NCBI RefSeq assembly: GCF_003388735.1
Contig: NZ_QUBQ01000001.1
Coordinates: forward strand, 2,294,001-2,358,000
Length of the DNA stretch: 64,000 nt
Reading direction: 5' to 3'
Origin: Paenibacillus paeoniae
GTDB taxonomy: Bacteria; Bacillota; Bacilli; Paenibacillales; Paenibacillaceae
The notes under the pieces were generated by a model. That model saw only the letters and a program-made list of their open reading frames with translations. It had not been told where the DNA came from and ran no database searches. Both the position numbers and the translations under genes were made by a program. Numbering within the stretch: the first letter of the stretch is position 1; the number at the start of each line of letters is the position of its first letter. Of this stretch, positions 35,452 to 44,937 are shown piece by piece.

Positions 35452-36270
35452 TTATTTATTGGAATCATTCGGGTTGTCCTTGAGCAGCTCCTCGCGATTA
35501 AGCTCAGCCGCCTCTTCCGCCGCTTCTTCTTCAGACTGCTTCAATTTGTCAGCCTGTTCCTGCAGCTTGATGTAGATCAGATTGAAGTTCCAGAACGCCA
35601 CAAACGCCACAAGGCTGCCCATAAAGAACGGAATGAGGAACGTCAGTTGGAACAAACTGATATAAATGATGATACCGCACATCATAACCGTCGACAGAGA
35701 ACGAATCGGCTTGCCAATCGTAATCAATATCGCATTTTTAATCACTTGAAACGTTTTCATATGGTAATGCACAAGCATGGAGAAATAATTAAACAAGGAA
35801 GCAAACAGCAGTGCCAGGAACGCCAGGAAAATATACGATGCGATTGCCATTTGATCTCTATAGAAGAAATAATTCACGACCATCAATACAATCAGGATGG
35901 TATAGATGAACCCACCAATCATGCTTTGCTTGTAGTTCTCCTTATAACCCCGGAAGTACGTCTTAAACAAGGCCACATCAGACTCCCCCGTCACCCATTT
36001 TCGGGCGACAGTAAACATTGCTGCCGTTGCAGGGAATAAAGTGAGCGGAGCAACTACAGAAGTCACAATAATTGGCCACATCAGATAAGGCAGGACGCCA
36101 CTTTCATTAAGCATCTCTTCCGTTATCCCTTGCGGATAAACAAAAACTAACGAAAAGACTAAAAATACAAACGGCAGCGAGCAAATAATCCACAAAAGAT
36201 TAATGACCGCCAACCTCATGATCCATTCGGAGATTCGGTAGAATCCCCCCATAAGTCCTCTTGGTTCCAT
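35452..36270 (-). CDS. DUF624 (YesL-type) membrane protein
   Basis: A 272-residue protein with five to six transmembrane helices, starting MEPRGLMGGFYRISEWIMRLAVINLLW; the N-terminal FYRISEWIMRLA segment is typical of DUF624/YesL proteins. The C-terminus is a charged helical tail (KLQEQADKLKQSEEEAAEE). Family members often sit near carbohydrate ABC transporters and have no proven function. ATG 36270 with GGAGG eight bases ahead is preferred over GTG 36285, which would contain the SD. It stands alone here. Confidence 0.85.
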   Translation of the reverse strand: MEPRGLMGGFYRISEWIMRLAVINLLWIICSLPFVFLVFSLVFVYPQGITEEMLNESGVLPYLMWPIIVTSVVAPLTLFPATAAMFTVARKWVTGESDVALFKTYFRGYKENYKQSMIGGFIYTILIVLMVVNYFFYRDQMAIASYIFLAFLALLFASLFNYFSMLVHYHMKTFQVIKNAILITIGKPIRSLSTVMMCGIIIYISLFQLTFLIPFFMGSLVAFVAFWNFNLIYIKLQEQADKLKQSEEEAAEEAAELNREELLKDNPNDSNK

Positions 36271-36379
36271 CAGATCTGCCTCCACAGTAAGTGAATGTCT
36301 TGCCGTTGCTGACAGGGGTCATTGGACCGCCCATTTTTGGAGGCGCTAGGCCCCCGTCTAATCCACTTGGACGTATTAG

Positions 36380-36388
36380 CATAGGATA
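36380..36388 (+). promoter_or_regulatory. Sigma-K-like -10 element upstream of YjcZ miniprotein 2
   Basis: CATAGGATA, identical to the element at 13800-13808, lies 42 bases before the miniprotein start. Confidence 0.5.
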
Positions 36389-36430
36389 TTAGTGTTAACC
36401 CATTCAGATGATTAAAAGGAGGTTGCTACA

Positions 36431-36547
36431 ATGGGCAACGTTGGTCCTGGTTATGCAGGTGGCTATGGCGGTTTTAATTCCGTAGGTGCCATTCTCGTCT
36501 TGTTTATCCTTTTGGTTATCATCACCAAAACAATCCTATGCTACTAA
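36431..36547 (+). CDS. YjcZ-family miniprotein (38 residues)
   Basis: A Gly/Tyr-rich N-terminus (MGNVGPGYAGGYGGF) is followed by a single hydrophobic helix (AILVLFILLVIIT) and a short KTILCY tail. The helix shares LVLFILLVIIT with the miniprotein at 13889-13978. AAAGGAGG lies 7 bases before the ATG. The family includes small spore-coat assembly peptides; a spore role is inferred from family and the sigma-K-like element. Confidence 0.82.
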   Translation: MGNVGPGYAGGYGGFNSVGAILVLFILLVIITKTILCY

Positions 36548-36570
36548 GCACTAAGCCCAGATAAAAAGAA

Positions 36571-36620
36571 CGGGGAAGTCTGAGATGCCCGTAAGGCATC
36601 ACGGACTTCCCCCGCTTTTT
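36571..36620. terminator. Bidirectional terminator
   Basis: GGGGAAGTC/GACTTCCCC with inner GATGCC/GGCATC pairing and flanking A and T runs, between miniprotein 2 and the convergent helicase. Confidence 0.85.
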
Positions 36621-36628
36621 GTCGCGTA

Positions 36629-38224
36629 TTAGTTGTCCTCGGACGAGCTCTTCGGACGACGGTAATCACTACGGCCTTCGCTGCTGCGCTTGCTGTAGCT
36701 TCCGCCACCGCTGCGGTTTTCGCTGCTGCTGCCACCGCGATAGCTGGATCCACTGCCGCTGCCGCTGCGTCTGTCATCGCGCCCGCGGTATCCACCGCCG
36801 CCGTTGCTGCCACTGCTGCGGTTGCCGCCATAAGAGGAGCCGCCGCCGCTGCTGCGGTTGAATGGACGACCGTTGGAACGGATATCCGGTCTGCGTTTCT
36901 TAGCGCGAAGCGGCTCTTCTGGAGTAAGCTCGATTTCAACATTTTTCTTCTCGCCTGTGAGCAGCTTTACAGCCGCTGCAAGAAGATGAACGGAATCATA
37001 TTGCTCCAGCAATTGAATCGCAATCGCTTTGTATTCGTTGAACTCTTCGTTCTGTACCAATTCAAGCACGCGCTCTGCCGTTACGCGCTGCTTGCCTTCA
37101 ATTGCTTCCGCCAAGCTAGGAAGCGGTTTGCGGCTCATACGTTGGCGCGTAATGCGCTCGATGAAATGCAGATGATCGATTTCACGCGGCGTAACGAACG
37201 ACCACGCTGTACCTTCTTTGCCTGCGCGTCCTGTACGGCCGATACGGTGAACGTAGCTCTCCGGATCTTGCGGCAAGTCAAAGTTGATAACATGAGTAAC
37301 GCCCGATACGTCGAGACCGCGAGCCGCAACGTCAGTCGCTACAAGCACTTCGATGCTGCCATCGCGGAATTTGCGCATAACGTTATCACGTTGATTCTGC
37401 GACAAGTCGCCATGCAGACCGTCAGCAGAGTATCCGCGCTTCTGGAGCGCTTCGCTAAGCTCGTCTACGCGGCGCTTCGTCCGTCCGAAGATGATCGCAA
37501 GATCAGGGGATTCCATATCCAGCAAACGGCTAAGTGCTTCGAACTTCTGGCGCTCATGCACTTCAATGTACGATTGCTCAATGGAAGGTGCAGTAATCTG
37601 CTTCGGAATAACTGATACATGCTCAGGGTCCTTCAGGAATTGCTGAGCAAGCTTCTGGATGTTGACCGGCATTGTAGCGGAGAACAACATCGTTTGGCGC
37701 TCTTCAGGGACAAGCTTCAAGATGGATTGGATATCTTCCATGAAGCCCATGTCCAGCATTTCGTCCGCTTCGTCCAATACGACAGTCTGAACGTCTTCCA
37801 AACGAATCGTCTTGCGGTTAATGTGGTCAAGCAAACGACCTGGTGTTCCGATAATAATTTGCGGCCGTTTCTTCAGCGCGCGAATCTGACGGCCAATCTC
37901 TTGACCACCATAGATTGGCAGCGAACGTAAGCCTTTGTATCGAGTAAGCTTCCCGATCTCTTCTGCCACCTGAATAGCGAGTTCACGGGTCGGCGTCATA
38001 ATCAATGCGACAATGCGATCCTCACTTGTCGGAATTTTGTTAATAAGCGGGATTCCGAACGCCGCTGTCTTTCCTGTACCGGTCTGGGCTTGGCCAATCA
38101 AATCTCGGCCTGTCATAGCCACTGGGATGGATTTAGACTGAATCGGGGTCGATTCCTCGAATCCAAGTTCCGTAATTGCTTGCAACACTTTAGGTTCCAA
38201 GCCAAATTCAGCAAATGTTTTCAA
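36629..38224 (-). CDS. cshA: CshA-type DEAD-box RNA helicase
   Basis: A 531-residue RNA helicase with the full motif set: [34 protein letters not shown] and [13 protein letters not shown]. After the core (to ~365) is a helical dimerisation-like region, then a glycine/serine/arginine tail of about 90 residues. CshA works in RNA decay with the degradosome-like complex and in ribosome assembly, especially in the cold. The reading frame begins with TTG at 38224, AAGGAG lying 12 bases ahead. It is the second DEAD-box gene of the window, differing in its tail from the one at 9.9 kb. Confidence 0.93.
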   Translation of the reverse strand: MKTFAEFGLEPKVLQAITELGFEESTPIQSKSIPVAMTGRDLIGQAQTGTGKTAAFGIPLINKIPTSEDRIVALIMTPTRELAIQVAEEIGKLTRYKGLRSLPIYGGQEIGRQIRALKKRPQIIIGTPGRLLDHINRKTIRLEDVQTVVLDEADEMLDMGFMEDIQSILKLVPEERQTMLFSATMPVNIQKLAQQFLKDPEHVSVIPKQITAPSIEQSYIEVHERQKFEALSRLLDMESPDLAIIFGRTKRRVDELSEALQKRGYSADGLHGDLSQNQRDNVMRKFRDGSIEVLVATDVAARGLDVSGVTHVINFDLPQDPESYVHRIGRTGRAGKEGTAWSFVTPREIDHLHFIERITRQRMSRKPLPSLAEAIEGKQRVTAERVLELVQNEEFNEYKAIAIQLLEQYDSVHLLAAAVKLLTGEKKNVEIELTPEEPLRAKKRRPDIRSNGRPFNRSSGGGSSYGGNRSSGSNGGGGYRGRDDRRSGSGSGSSYRGGSSSENRSGGGSYSKRSSEGRSDYRRPKSSSEDN

Positions 38225-38352
38225 ACTTTTCTCATACTCCTTCTATCTACAGCCTTCTTAGAGAATATCCAAATCATTATAGCACAACTTAGAAGATGAA
38301 TACCAGTTAACATTGGAAAGCCATACTAAACCGACAAATATTACGGTTTGGA

Positions 38353-39204
38353 GTGATGGCATTGAATCATTACAAACGGCGCTATTTGCTGACCCTGCCC
38401 ATGATGACACTCGGCTCTTTGCTCGTAGCAACAGGCTTCAATTTGTTTCTGATCCCCCATCAATTGCTGAGCGGCGGCTTGTCCGGCATATCCATGATGA
38501 TCGGTTATATTACAGGCGGCAATATTGCCTGGCTGTATCTGCTGCTGAACTTGCCTGTTTTAATCTGGGGCTGGTTCGCACTTGGCAGACGGTTCGTATT
38601 ATGGAGCATCTACTCCGTCATCATGGCCACCTTGTTTCTCCAGCTTGTACCCCTTACACTCGTCGCGGATGATATTCTGCTTGGCGCCGTCTTTGGGGGC
38701 ATTATCGTTGGCTTCGGAAGCGGGCTTGCGCTTCGTTACGGGGGTTCCTCCGGCGGTTTTGACATTGTCGCATCCATCGTCACCCGCAAGCGAGACTTGC
38801 CCATTGGCATGATCATTTTTCTGCTTAACGGCCTGGTCATTGCCATTCTCATTTTGTTTCTAGGGGATTGGGACCTCGCTTTGTACTCCTTGTTCGCTAT
38901 CTTCACAGCCGGCAAAATAATTGATCTGATTCACGTCAAGCACCTGAAAGTGACCGCTTTTATTGTCACAACCAAAACAGAAGAAATATTAGCCCAATTG
39001 CTTCCCCATCCCCGCGGCATAACCATCCTGCGGACAAGGGGCGCCTATTCTTCAAATGAAAAAGACTTGCTGATGACCGTACGCACCAAATTCGAGCTTG
39101 CCGAGTTATGTAAAACCATTGTGACCATCGATCCACACGCTTTTATCAATATTGTAGAAACAGCCGGCGTTGTGGGTGACTTCAGACGGCACGAGTCCAA
39201 TTAA
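38353..39204 (+). CDS. YitT-family membrane protein (DUF161/DUF2179)
   Basis: A 283-residue protein. The N-terminal ~190 residues form five or so transmembrane helices with the YitT segments NLFLIPHQLLSGGLSGISM and LRYGGSSGGFDIVA. A soluble C-terminal DUF2179 domain follows (about 205-275: VKVTAF-like, RGAYSSNEKDLLMTVRTK). Function is unknown; some members are linked to formate or small-molecule transport or signalling. The start is GTG 38353 or ATG 38356, both with a weak purine-rich site (TTTGGAG). Confidence 0.87.
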   Translation: MMALNHYKRRYLLTLPMMTLGSLLVATGFNLFLIPHQLLSGGLSGISMMIGYITGGNIAWLYLLLNLPVLIWGWFALGRRFVLWSIYSVIMATLFLQLVPLTLVADDILLGAVFGGIIVGFGSGLALRYGGSSGGFDIVASIVTRKRDLPIGMIIFLLNGLVIAILILFLGDWDLALYSLFAIFTAGKIIDLIHVKHLKVTAFIVTTKTEEILAQLLPHPRGITILRTRGAYSSNEKDLLMTVRTKFELAELCKTIVTIDPHAFINIVETAGVVGDFRRHESN

Positions 39205-39259
39205 TCTACGCATGTATGGATTTTCCTGTCAGCAACTATGTTTTTGAAAATGTTCCTGT

Positions 39260-39407
39260 TATAATGGAAATATCCCGCAGCTTAATGCGGGTATTCGACT
39301 AACAACGGGAATGACCATGTTGCTCGAATACCCCAAAAGTTTCATGCCATAGTTTTCCCCTGTCGCTTTCTAGTTCATCACAATTAGGATGAAAGGGTGA
39401 GGCTAAG
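39260..39407 (+). promoter_or_regulatory. Extended -10 promoter and structured leader of the 64-residue ORF
   Basis: TGTTATAAT (an extended -10 with TATAAT at 39260-39265 and no clear -35) should start RNA near 39272. The RNA would begin with hairpin A (CCCGCA 39274-39279 with TGCGGG 39286-39291). Hairpin B (GGGTATTCGA 39289-39298 with TCGAATACCC 39324-39333, inner CAAC/GTTG) shares the GGG of hairpin A, so the outermost pairs compete. About 70 bases follow before the ORF. No known riboswitch was recognised. Confidence 0.6.
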
Positions 39408-39602
39408 ATGGATATGGAAACGGTCAAATTGTCACAGATTGTAGAAAGACTCGCCCCGGAGCTCAGTCCTTTTCTAACTTCCCGCGAGCTGGACCTCACA
39501 ATCGTGCTTAGGGATGGTCTGGAAGTGCTGGAACCCGCTGATGCTATGGAGATTGTGCAGCACAGCATATGCACTGGGCAGAAACAAACTTTGATACAAT
39601 GA
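39408..39602 (+). CDS. Small soluble protein (64 residues), unknown
   Basis: A 64-residue acidic protein without membrane segments or cysteine pairs (one Cys near residue 55). It has helix-like (VKLSQIVERLAPEL) and strand-like (LDLTIVLRD) stretches. No family was recognised. AAAGGGTGAGG lies about six bases before the ATG, and a strong terminator follows, so the ORF forms its own roughly 400-base transcription unit with a long structured leader. Confidence 0.6.
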   Translation: MDMETVKLSQIVERLAPELSPFLTSRELDLTIVLRDGLEVLEPADAMEIVQHSICTGQKQTLIQ

Positions 39603-39636
39603 CAGTTTAGTTCGGGAAGTACGTTTTGAACCTGCA

Positions 39637-39669
39637 AGCCAGCCGACTTATGTCTCGGCTGGCTTTTTT
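39637..39669 (+). terminator. Terminator after the 64-residue ORF
   Basis: AAGCCAGCCGA pairs with TCGGCTGGCTT, followed by TTTT. Confidence 0.9.
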
Positions 39670-39802
39670 GTTCGCTTCTCAATCAGAAAAGTTTACGATT
39701 CATCCGCAAGTGGTAAAAAAGGGGGATGACCCGGACAACAACTCTGGCTTATACTTTGGATAAGATGCTTTTCATCAGATCAGACCGCAAGGAGAGAGCT
39801 TA

Positions 39803-40999
39803 ATGGACATAATCGTTACGGCCTTCATGTTATTGTATAGTTTGCTTACAGGATCAGGTGAAGACAGCGCAAATGTTCAGAAGCTTGCCGTAGCCTATCT
39901 GAACGCCGCGGCTGGGGAAACGATCGTGCAGCCAGATTCCTCCGGCCTGCCTGGGGGCAAGCCAAGCGATCCGAATGGCGCGATAGTCAAGAAGGATCCG
40001 CAGCCGGACACGCCTCCTATAAGAGGCATCTACGTCACGGCTCACAGCGCCGGCGGCTCGCGCATGGAGTCCCTATTGAAACTCCTCGACGAAACCGATC
40101 TCAACAGTATGGTTATTGATATCAAAGACGATAACGGCTATATTACTTACCCGACTACGACGCCCGAGCTGCTTGAAGTCGGCACAGCCAAAAAATTTAT
40201 CGGCAACATCGAGGAATTGATGACCACGCTGAAGACGCATGATATCTATCCGATCGCCAGAATCGTCGTTTTCAAGGATACGGTTCTATCTATCAAACGT
40301 CCTGACCTATCGTTCCTCCAGCCAGACGGAACCATCTGGAAGAACGGCCGAGGCGAGAGCTTTGTCAATCCCTATCGCCAGGAAGTGTGGGATTACAACA
40401 TTGCGCTCGCGAAGGAAGCCGCCAAGCTTGGCTTCAAGGAGATCCAATTCGATTACGTCAGATTTCCTGAAGGATTCGAGAATCGGGCGGATACGCTCAC
40501 ATTCAATAAAACAGAGCTGTCCCGGGTCGATGCTGTGGCAGGCTTCGTGAAATATGCACGGGAGCAATTGGAGCCTCTAGGCGTGCGCATCTCCATCGAT
40601 ATATTCGGTTATGCGGCTTCCGTCCCGTCAGCTGAAGGGATTGGCCAAGACTTCGTCAAAATCTCGAACGACGTTCATGTCATCTCGCCGATGATTTATC
40701 CGAGCCATTACAGCACCGGATGGTTCAAGCAGAAAGCGCCTGACCTTAGTCCTTACGAGACGATCACAGGCGCCATGAACGATACGCATGACAAGTTGAA
40801 GGATACGGGCGAGCTGAAGCCGATTATCCGACCCTGGATACAGGACTTCACAGCAAGCTGGCTGGGCAAAGGGAATTACATGAAGTACGGAAAGACAGAA
40901 GTTGAAGCCCAGATCAAGGCGCTTCATGACTCCGGGGTAACCGAGTACCTGCTCTGGAATGCAGGCAACAAATATTCGCCGGGCGTCGATTATAAGTAA
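39803..40999 (+). CDS. Putative glycoside hydrolase (DUF4015 family), exported
   Basis: A 398-residue protein with a short N-terminal hydrophobic segment (residues 2-17), a Pro/Asp-rich linker to ~70, and a TIM-barrel domain of the putative glycosyl hydrolase family DUF4015. Landmarks are RGIYVTAHSAGG at the domain start, VIDIKDDNGYITY, the acidic strand end EIQFDYVRFPEGF, and SIDIFGYAA, followed by SPMIYPSHYS. The substrate is probably a cell-wall or exopolysaccharide glycan, but this is not shown. The start follows AAGGAGAGAGCTTA. Confidence 0.87.
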   Translation: MDIIVTAFMLLYSLLTGSGEDSANVQKLAVAYLNAAAGETIVQPDSSGLPGGKPSDPNGAIVKKDPQPDTPPIRGIYVTAHSAGGSRMESLLKLLDETDLNSMVIDIKDDNGYITYPTTTPELLEVGTAKKFIGNIEELMTTLKTHDIYPIARIVVFKDTVLSIKRPDLSFLQPDGTIWKNGRGESFVNPYRQEVWDYNIALAKEAAKLGFKEIQFDYVRFPEGFENRADTLTFNKTELSRVDAVAGFVKYAREQLEPLGVRISIDIFGYAASVPSAEGIGQDFVKISNDVHVISPMIYPSHYSTGWFKQKAPDLSPYETITGAMNDTHDKLKDTGELKPIIRPWIQDFTASWLGKGNYMKYGKTEVEAQIKALHDSGVTEYLLWNAGNKYSPGVDYK

Positions 41000-41013
41000 A
41001 TGGAATCATAACG

Positions 41014-41057
41014 CAAAAAGGCGCACCCGATTGCTTAATCAATCGGATGCGCCTTTT
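41014..41057. terminator. Bidirectional terminator
   Basis: GGCGCA-CCGATTG pairs with CAATCGG-TGCGCC, with A and T runs on either side, between the hydrolase and the convergent pfkA. Confidence 0.9.
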
Positions 41058-41093
41058 GTATTGTCTATCGTTGAGATAAGCCGCCTGCCTCTA

Positions 41094-42062
41094 TTATTGC
41101 GAAAGGCGAAGCGCCAGGTCATACATATTCATATCGAAAGGTTTCTTCGAATTCACAACTTCTTCGATATCTGTTGTAACAAGCTCGCCCTTCACGACGC
41201 CGCAAGATTTCCCGGAGTTGCCTTCAATCAGCTGTCTCACAGCGAAATCGCCCAGTCTGCTTGCCAGAATACGGTCAGCAGCTGTCGGTGTGCCACCGCG
41301 CTGAATGTGGCCCAGCACCGTCACTCTTGCTTCGATGCCGCTGATTTCAGTAATTTTTTGCGATACATCCTCGCCCTTTGCCGCGCCCTCAGCTACAACA
41401 ATTATGCTGTGACGTTTGCCGTTCGCGAAGTTGGTTTTCATCCGTTCTGCCACTTCATTCAGATCGAATGGCACTTCCGGTACAAGAATCGTCTCCGCAC
41501 CGCTGGCAAGCCCAGCATAAAGAGCGATGTCGCCGCAATGACGCCCCATTACTTCGACGATCGAAGAGCGCTCATGGGAAGACATCGTATCGCGAATTTT
41601 GTTGATCGCATCCACGACGATGCTAACAGCGGTATCGAAGCCGATCGTTACATCTGTGAACGGGATATCATTGTCAATTGTACCCGGCAGAGCCATCGTC
41701 TTGATACCCAGCTTGCTTAGCTTGTTCGCGCCTTGGTAAGAACCGTCGCCACCGATGACGACCAATCCTTCGATGCCGCGCGCACGCAAAATATCCGCAC
41801 CATGCTGCTGGCCTTCCGGCGTCAGAAATTCCTTGCAGCGCGCTGTTTGCAAAATCGTACCTCCGCGCTGAATGATATCACCTACGCTGCGCAGGTCCAT
41901 GGGACGCAAATCATCGTTCAACAGGCCCTGATAACCGCGTTGTACGCCGTATACCTCCAACCCGTGAAACAATGCGCTGCGAACGACGGCCCGTACAGCT
42001 GCGTTCATTCCTTGCGAGTCTCCCCCGCTCGTCAATACTGCGATCGATTTAACTGCAGTCAT
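41094..42062 (-). CDS. pfkA: ATP-dependent 6-phosphofructokinase
   Basis: A 322-residue glycolytic kinase making fructose 1,6-bisphosphate. ATP- and substrate-site motifs are visible: LTSGGDSQGMNAAVR, GGDGSYQGA and TIDNDIPFTDVTIGFDTA with the catalytic Asp, MGRHCGDIALYAGLASG, and LGHIQRGGTPTA. ATG 42062, with GGAGG eight bases ahead, is preferred over 42077. It lies 27 bases after the terpene synthase gene on the same strand with no terminator between them. This differs from the accA/pfkA/pyk neighbourhood usual in Bacillus. Confidence 0.95.
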   Translation of the reverse strand: MTAVKSIAVLTSGGDSQGMNAAVRAVVRSALFHGLEVYGVQRGYQGLLNDDLRPMDLRSVGDIIQRGGTILQTARCKEFLTPEGQQHGADILRARGIEGLVVIGGDGSYQGANKLSKLGIKTMALPGTIDNDIPFTDVTIGFDTAVSIVVDAINKIRDTMSSHERSSIVEVMGRHCGDIALYAGLASGAETILVPEVPFDLNEVAERMKTNFANGKRHSIIVVAEGAAKGEDVSQKITEISGIEARVTVLGHIQRGGTPTAADRILASRLGDFAVRQLIEGNSGKSCGVVKGELVTTDIEEVVNSKKPFDMNMYDLALRLSQ

Positions 42063-42089
42063 GATTAACTCCTCCACATTTACATAGTA

Positions 42090-43172
42090 TTAAGCTTCTT
42101 GCTTGCGTATCCAAATGCTATTGATGAGGAAAAACAGCCGTGTGAGCGGACTGTTCTTCATCAGCTGCTTTGACACATCCTTTACTTCCGCCTGGTCCCG
42201 AACCTTCGGATCAGACAGATACAGCGCCAGCAGCCCTTCAATAATCAACTGGTGGAAGCGGGACGCAGGAAGTGACTTGACATCCTCCCTTGCCCTGCCT
42301 ACGATTAGGCCGATACGCTCGACCATGAGGCTTTTATCCTCGTAATAGTTGCAAAAGTTTAGATCGCCGCCAATATGGTCTTCTTCTTGATCGATCAAAT
42401 AATCAAGCATGATATGTAGACCGCATACATGCGGGAAATAAATATGCCGGATGGTTTCGGCATCCTTGGCAGACAAGCGCTCCTCGCTTGCGGCGAGAAA
42501 CAGCATGAACATGCCCAGCGTCGAACCAGTTGCCGCAGCGAACTCGTTCCATCTGAGATGAGGATACTTGTGCTGATGCAGCTCCCACCAGGCCAGCAAT
42601 TGAGGCTCGCGCAGATCCTTGCGGATATGCTTGTACACCTGCAAATCGCCGTACAGCCCTACCAACTCGGACACATGAATGCGCACATTCTCGTAGGAAG
42701 GAAGCAACGCTACATTATGCTGACATGTACGAACCAAATGATGCAGATATCCTCCATCATCCCGTTCGTCGCGAAGTGCATAATAGTCCTTCAGCTCTGC
42801 GTCCGGGTTGACGGCATCCAGCATCGATTGATGCAGCAGCCGAAAATCGTCTGCATCCAGCGATGTGCTGCGATCGCACAGATTGTCCAAATAATCGCTA
42901 ATGGTCTGCAACGCCACAATAAGCGGAATGAGGACATCGCGATACTCCAAATTCGCCGCCGCATACACGCCGCCTCCTTGGCAATGGAACTTCTTGTCGT
43001 GCATGCTGCTCAGCGCTTGCGTCCGCAGCTCTTCATTCGGAATAGCTTCGGCGAGCGCCTTCAACTTGTCGAGTTCGGCACCAACGCCGGGCAATACATA
43101 TTTATATACGCGATGCATTAGCTTAATGGGACCTTTGGGCGCTCTTCCGCCCGATATAGTCGTAAGTCTCAC
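42090..43172 (-). CDS. ytpB: Tetraprenyl-beta-curcumene synthase (YtpB-type large terpene synthase)
   Basis: A 360-residue DUF2600 protein related to B. subtilis YtpB, which cyclises C35 heptaprenyl (tetraprenyl-farnesyl) diphosphate to tetraprenyl-beta-curcumene, precursor of sporulene-type terpenoids. Acidic metal-site candidates are DYLDNLCDR near residue 94 and DYLIDQEEDH near 256. The HCQGGGVYAA stretch is family-typical. Translation starts at GTG 43172 with GGGGGTG close by. It lies in an apparent operon with a small upstream protein and pfkA. Product identity is inferred. Confidence 0.87.
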   Translation of the reverse strand: MRLTTISGGRAPKGPIKLMHRVYKYVLPGVGAELDKLKALAEAIPNEELRTQALSSMHDKKFHCQGGGVYAAANLEYRDVLIPLIVALQTISDYLDNLCDRSTSLDADDFRLLHQSMLDAVNPDAELKDYYALRDERDDGGYLHHLVRTCQHNVALLPSYENVRIHVSELVGLYGDLQVYKHIRKDLREPQLLAWWELHQHKYPHLRWNEFAAATGSTLGMFMLFLAASEERLSAKDAETIRHIYFPHVCGLHIMLDYLIDQEEDHIGGDLNFCNYYEDKSLMVERIGLIVGRAREDVKSLPASRFHQLIIEGLLALYLSDPKVRDQAEVKDVSKQLMKNSPLTRLFFLINSIWIRKQEA

Positions 43173-43199
43173 TTCGCACCCCCTTGCGAGAAAGTCCAG

Positions 43200-43517
43200 T
43201 CATGAATGCCGGCGCGATTCCAATTCCTGATTCATCCGATACCATATCAGCAAATCGTTGATACGGCTTGCCTGTTCTGCAATCTCATAATTGAGCACGC
43301 ATGAACGCTTGAAATCCTCTTCTTCGTAAAGCTCTGATTGTTTGCCGTTGATCGTATGCTCCAGTTCCATGATTAGATCAGGAATACGGCCGCGGATCAA
43401 CTCCCATCTCTCAATCATATGGGACTGCTCTTCTTCGCTGTACTGATTCCATTCCTTCTCTAGTGAAGGCAGATGTATGCGAAGCCGGTCATTCCACACA
43501 AAATTGTATCCCGCCAT
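43200..43517 (-). CDS. Small conserved helical protein (105 residues), unknown
   Basis: A soluble helical protein beginning MAGYNFVWNDRLRIHLPSLEKEW, with charged helices (EEQSHMIERWELIRGRIPD, then EEDFKRSCVLNYEIAEQ) and an RINDLLIWYRMNQE C-terminus. No function was recognised; the pattern recalls an uncharacterised Paenibacillus family. ATG 43517 follows GGAGG with 6-base spacing and is preferred over 43571. It lies 27 bases upstream of the terpene synthase gene, so it is the probable first gene of that operon. Confidence 0.72.
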   Translation of the reverse strand: MAGYNFVWNDRLRIHLPSLEKEWNQYSEEEQSHMIERWELIRGRIPDLIMELEHTINGKQSELYEEEDFKRSCVLNYEIAEQASRINDLLIWYRMNQELESRRHS

Positions 43518-43641
43518 TGTAAACCTCCACTCATAAATGTACCATTTTGCAGGGTAATAATCCAGCCACAATTGGAAGGGCAGCCATGCTATACTGAATG
43601 ATAATCTTTTTACAATTCAGAGACGGAGTGAATCTGCTGCC

Positions 43642-44829
43642 ATGAATTCATCTGACACCGCTGCTGGCGGAATTTCGGCAACCGCCAAAAAGGAAACGCT
43701 TGCGTTGCGTGCGTTCAGCTTCTCTACCTATTCCACTCAAGCACTCATTATGTCCTTTATTCCCTTATACTTTCTATCCAAGGGATTTTCAGAAAGCCAG
43801 ATCGGCATTATCTATTCTTCCGGCCTGTTCGTATCGATCTTCGCTAATATCATCACTGGACTTGCCAGCGATAAGTTCCAAACGATTCGAAAAATACTGA
43901 TTGTACTGCTCTTCGGACAGCTTGCGATGATCGCTCTGTTGTTCCCTCTCGACAACTTTGCAATGGTCTGCATCGTCATGGCCGCCTTTTATTTCTTTCA
44001 AACGCCGATGAACCCGCAGAGTGACAGCCTTATTCTGCTCTCCAGCCAGTATACGGGGACGCCTTATGCTTTGATTCGGATTTTTGGCTCGCTCGGATTT
44101 GCGCTTAGCGCATATGGATTTGGCCTGCTGCTGAAAGCTATCGGCTCGGAATGGACCATTTTGGTGGCGTTATGTACCGTATCTATCTCGATCGTGTTGA
44201 GCCTGTTTATTAAAGACTACCGGGGCAGTTCGCGGAAGATTCAATTTGCCGGTTTCTTTAAGTTGCTAGGCCAGCGCAATGTCATGCTGTTCTTTTTGCT
44301 GATTTTGCTTATATCGACCGCGCATCGCATGTACGAGAGCTTTCTGGCTGTCACGATGCGCCAGCTGGGCGCAAGCGACTCGCTCATCGGGCTTGCGCTG
44401 CTTATCTCAGCCTGCAGCGAGATTCCGATCCTGTTCCTGCTCGGCAAGTACGGACATAAATTCAAGGAGCTGCCGCTGCTCATCTTCGCTTCGATCATGT
44501 ACGGGGTTCGCATGTGGCTCCTCAGCGAGATCGAAGATCCGCGCTGGGTTGTCGCCACGCAAGCGATGCACAGCGTAACGTTCGGCGTCTACTTCTCCAC
44601 GGCGCTGCGCTATATCTCGCAGCTAATCCCGGACGAATTCCGCGCCTCCGGCCAAGCCGTCTACACGGTCATCTGGACCGGTGTCGCCGGCCTCATCAGC
44701 GGCGTACTTGGCGGCCTCGTCTACGAGCAATTCGGCCGCGTCGCGTTCTACCATATCGCCACCGGCGTCGCTTGCTCCGCCGCACTTGGCTTCCTGCTCT
44801 ACTTCTTCAGCAAGTATGGGAAGGGATGA
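43642..44829 (+). CDS. MFS transporter (MFS_1-like / LacY-related type)
   Basis: A 395-residue protein with twelve transmembrane helices and an N-terminal cytoplasmic segment of about 20 residues. The first helices (FSTYSTQALIMSFIPLYFLSKGFSE) and the loop GLASDKFQTIRKI resemble the MFS_1-like group that includes PPP and LacY-like symporters. The substrate is unknown. A GGAGTGA lies 13 bases before the ATG. It is divergent from the small-protein/terpene synthase operon. Its 3' end is markedly GC-rich compared with the repeat array that follows. Confidence 0.85.
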   Translation: MNSSDTAAGGISATAKKETLALRAFSFSTYSTQALIMSFIPLYFLSKGFSESQIGIIYSSGLFVSIFANIITGLASDKFQTIRKILIVLLFGQLAMIALLFPLDNFAMVCIVMAAFYFFQTPMNPQSDSLILLSSQYTGTPYALIRIFGSLGFALSAYGFGLLLKAIGSEWTILVALCTVSISIVLSLFIKDYRGSSRKIQFAGFFKLLGQRNVMLFFLLILLISTAHRMYESFLAVTMRQLGASDSLIGLALLISACSEIPILFLLGKYGHKFKELPLLIFASIMYGVRMWLLSEIEDPRWVVATQAMHSVTFGVYFSTALRYISQLIPDEFRASGQAVYTVIWTGVAGLISGVLGGLVYEQFGRVAFYHIATGVACSAALGFLLYFFSKYGKG

Positions 44830-44937
44830 GCGGTCGGGGGAGACTTAGGTAGTTATGATGCAAGAGGTTAGTTATAGTCACCTGTATGAACTCGTCTGAG
44901 TGGAGCAGCTGTAGTGGAGGCGCAGGTTACATATCAA

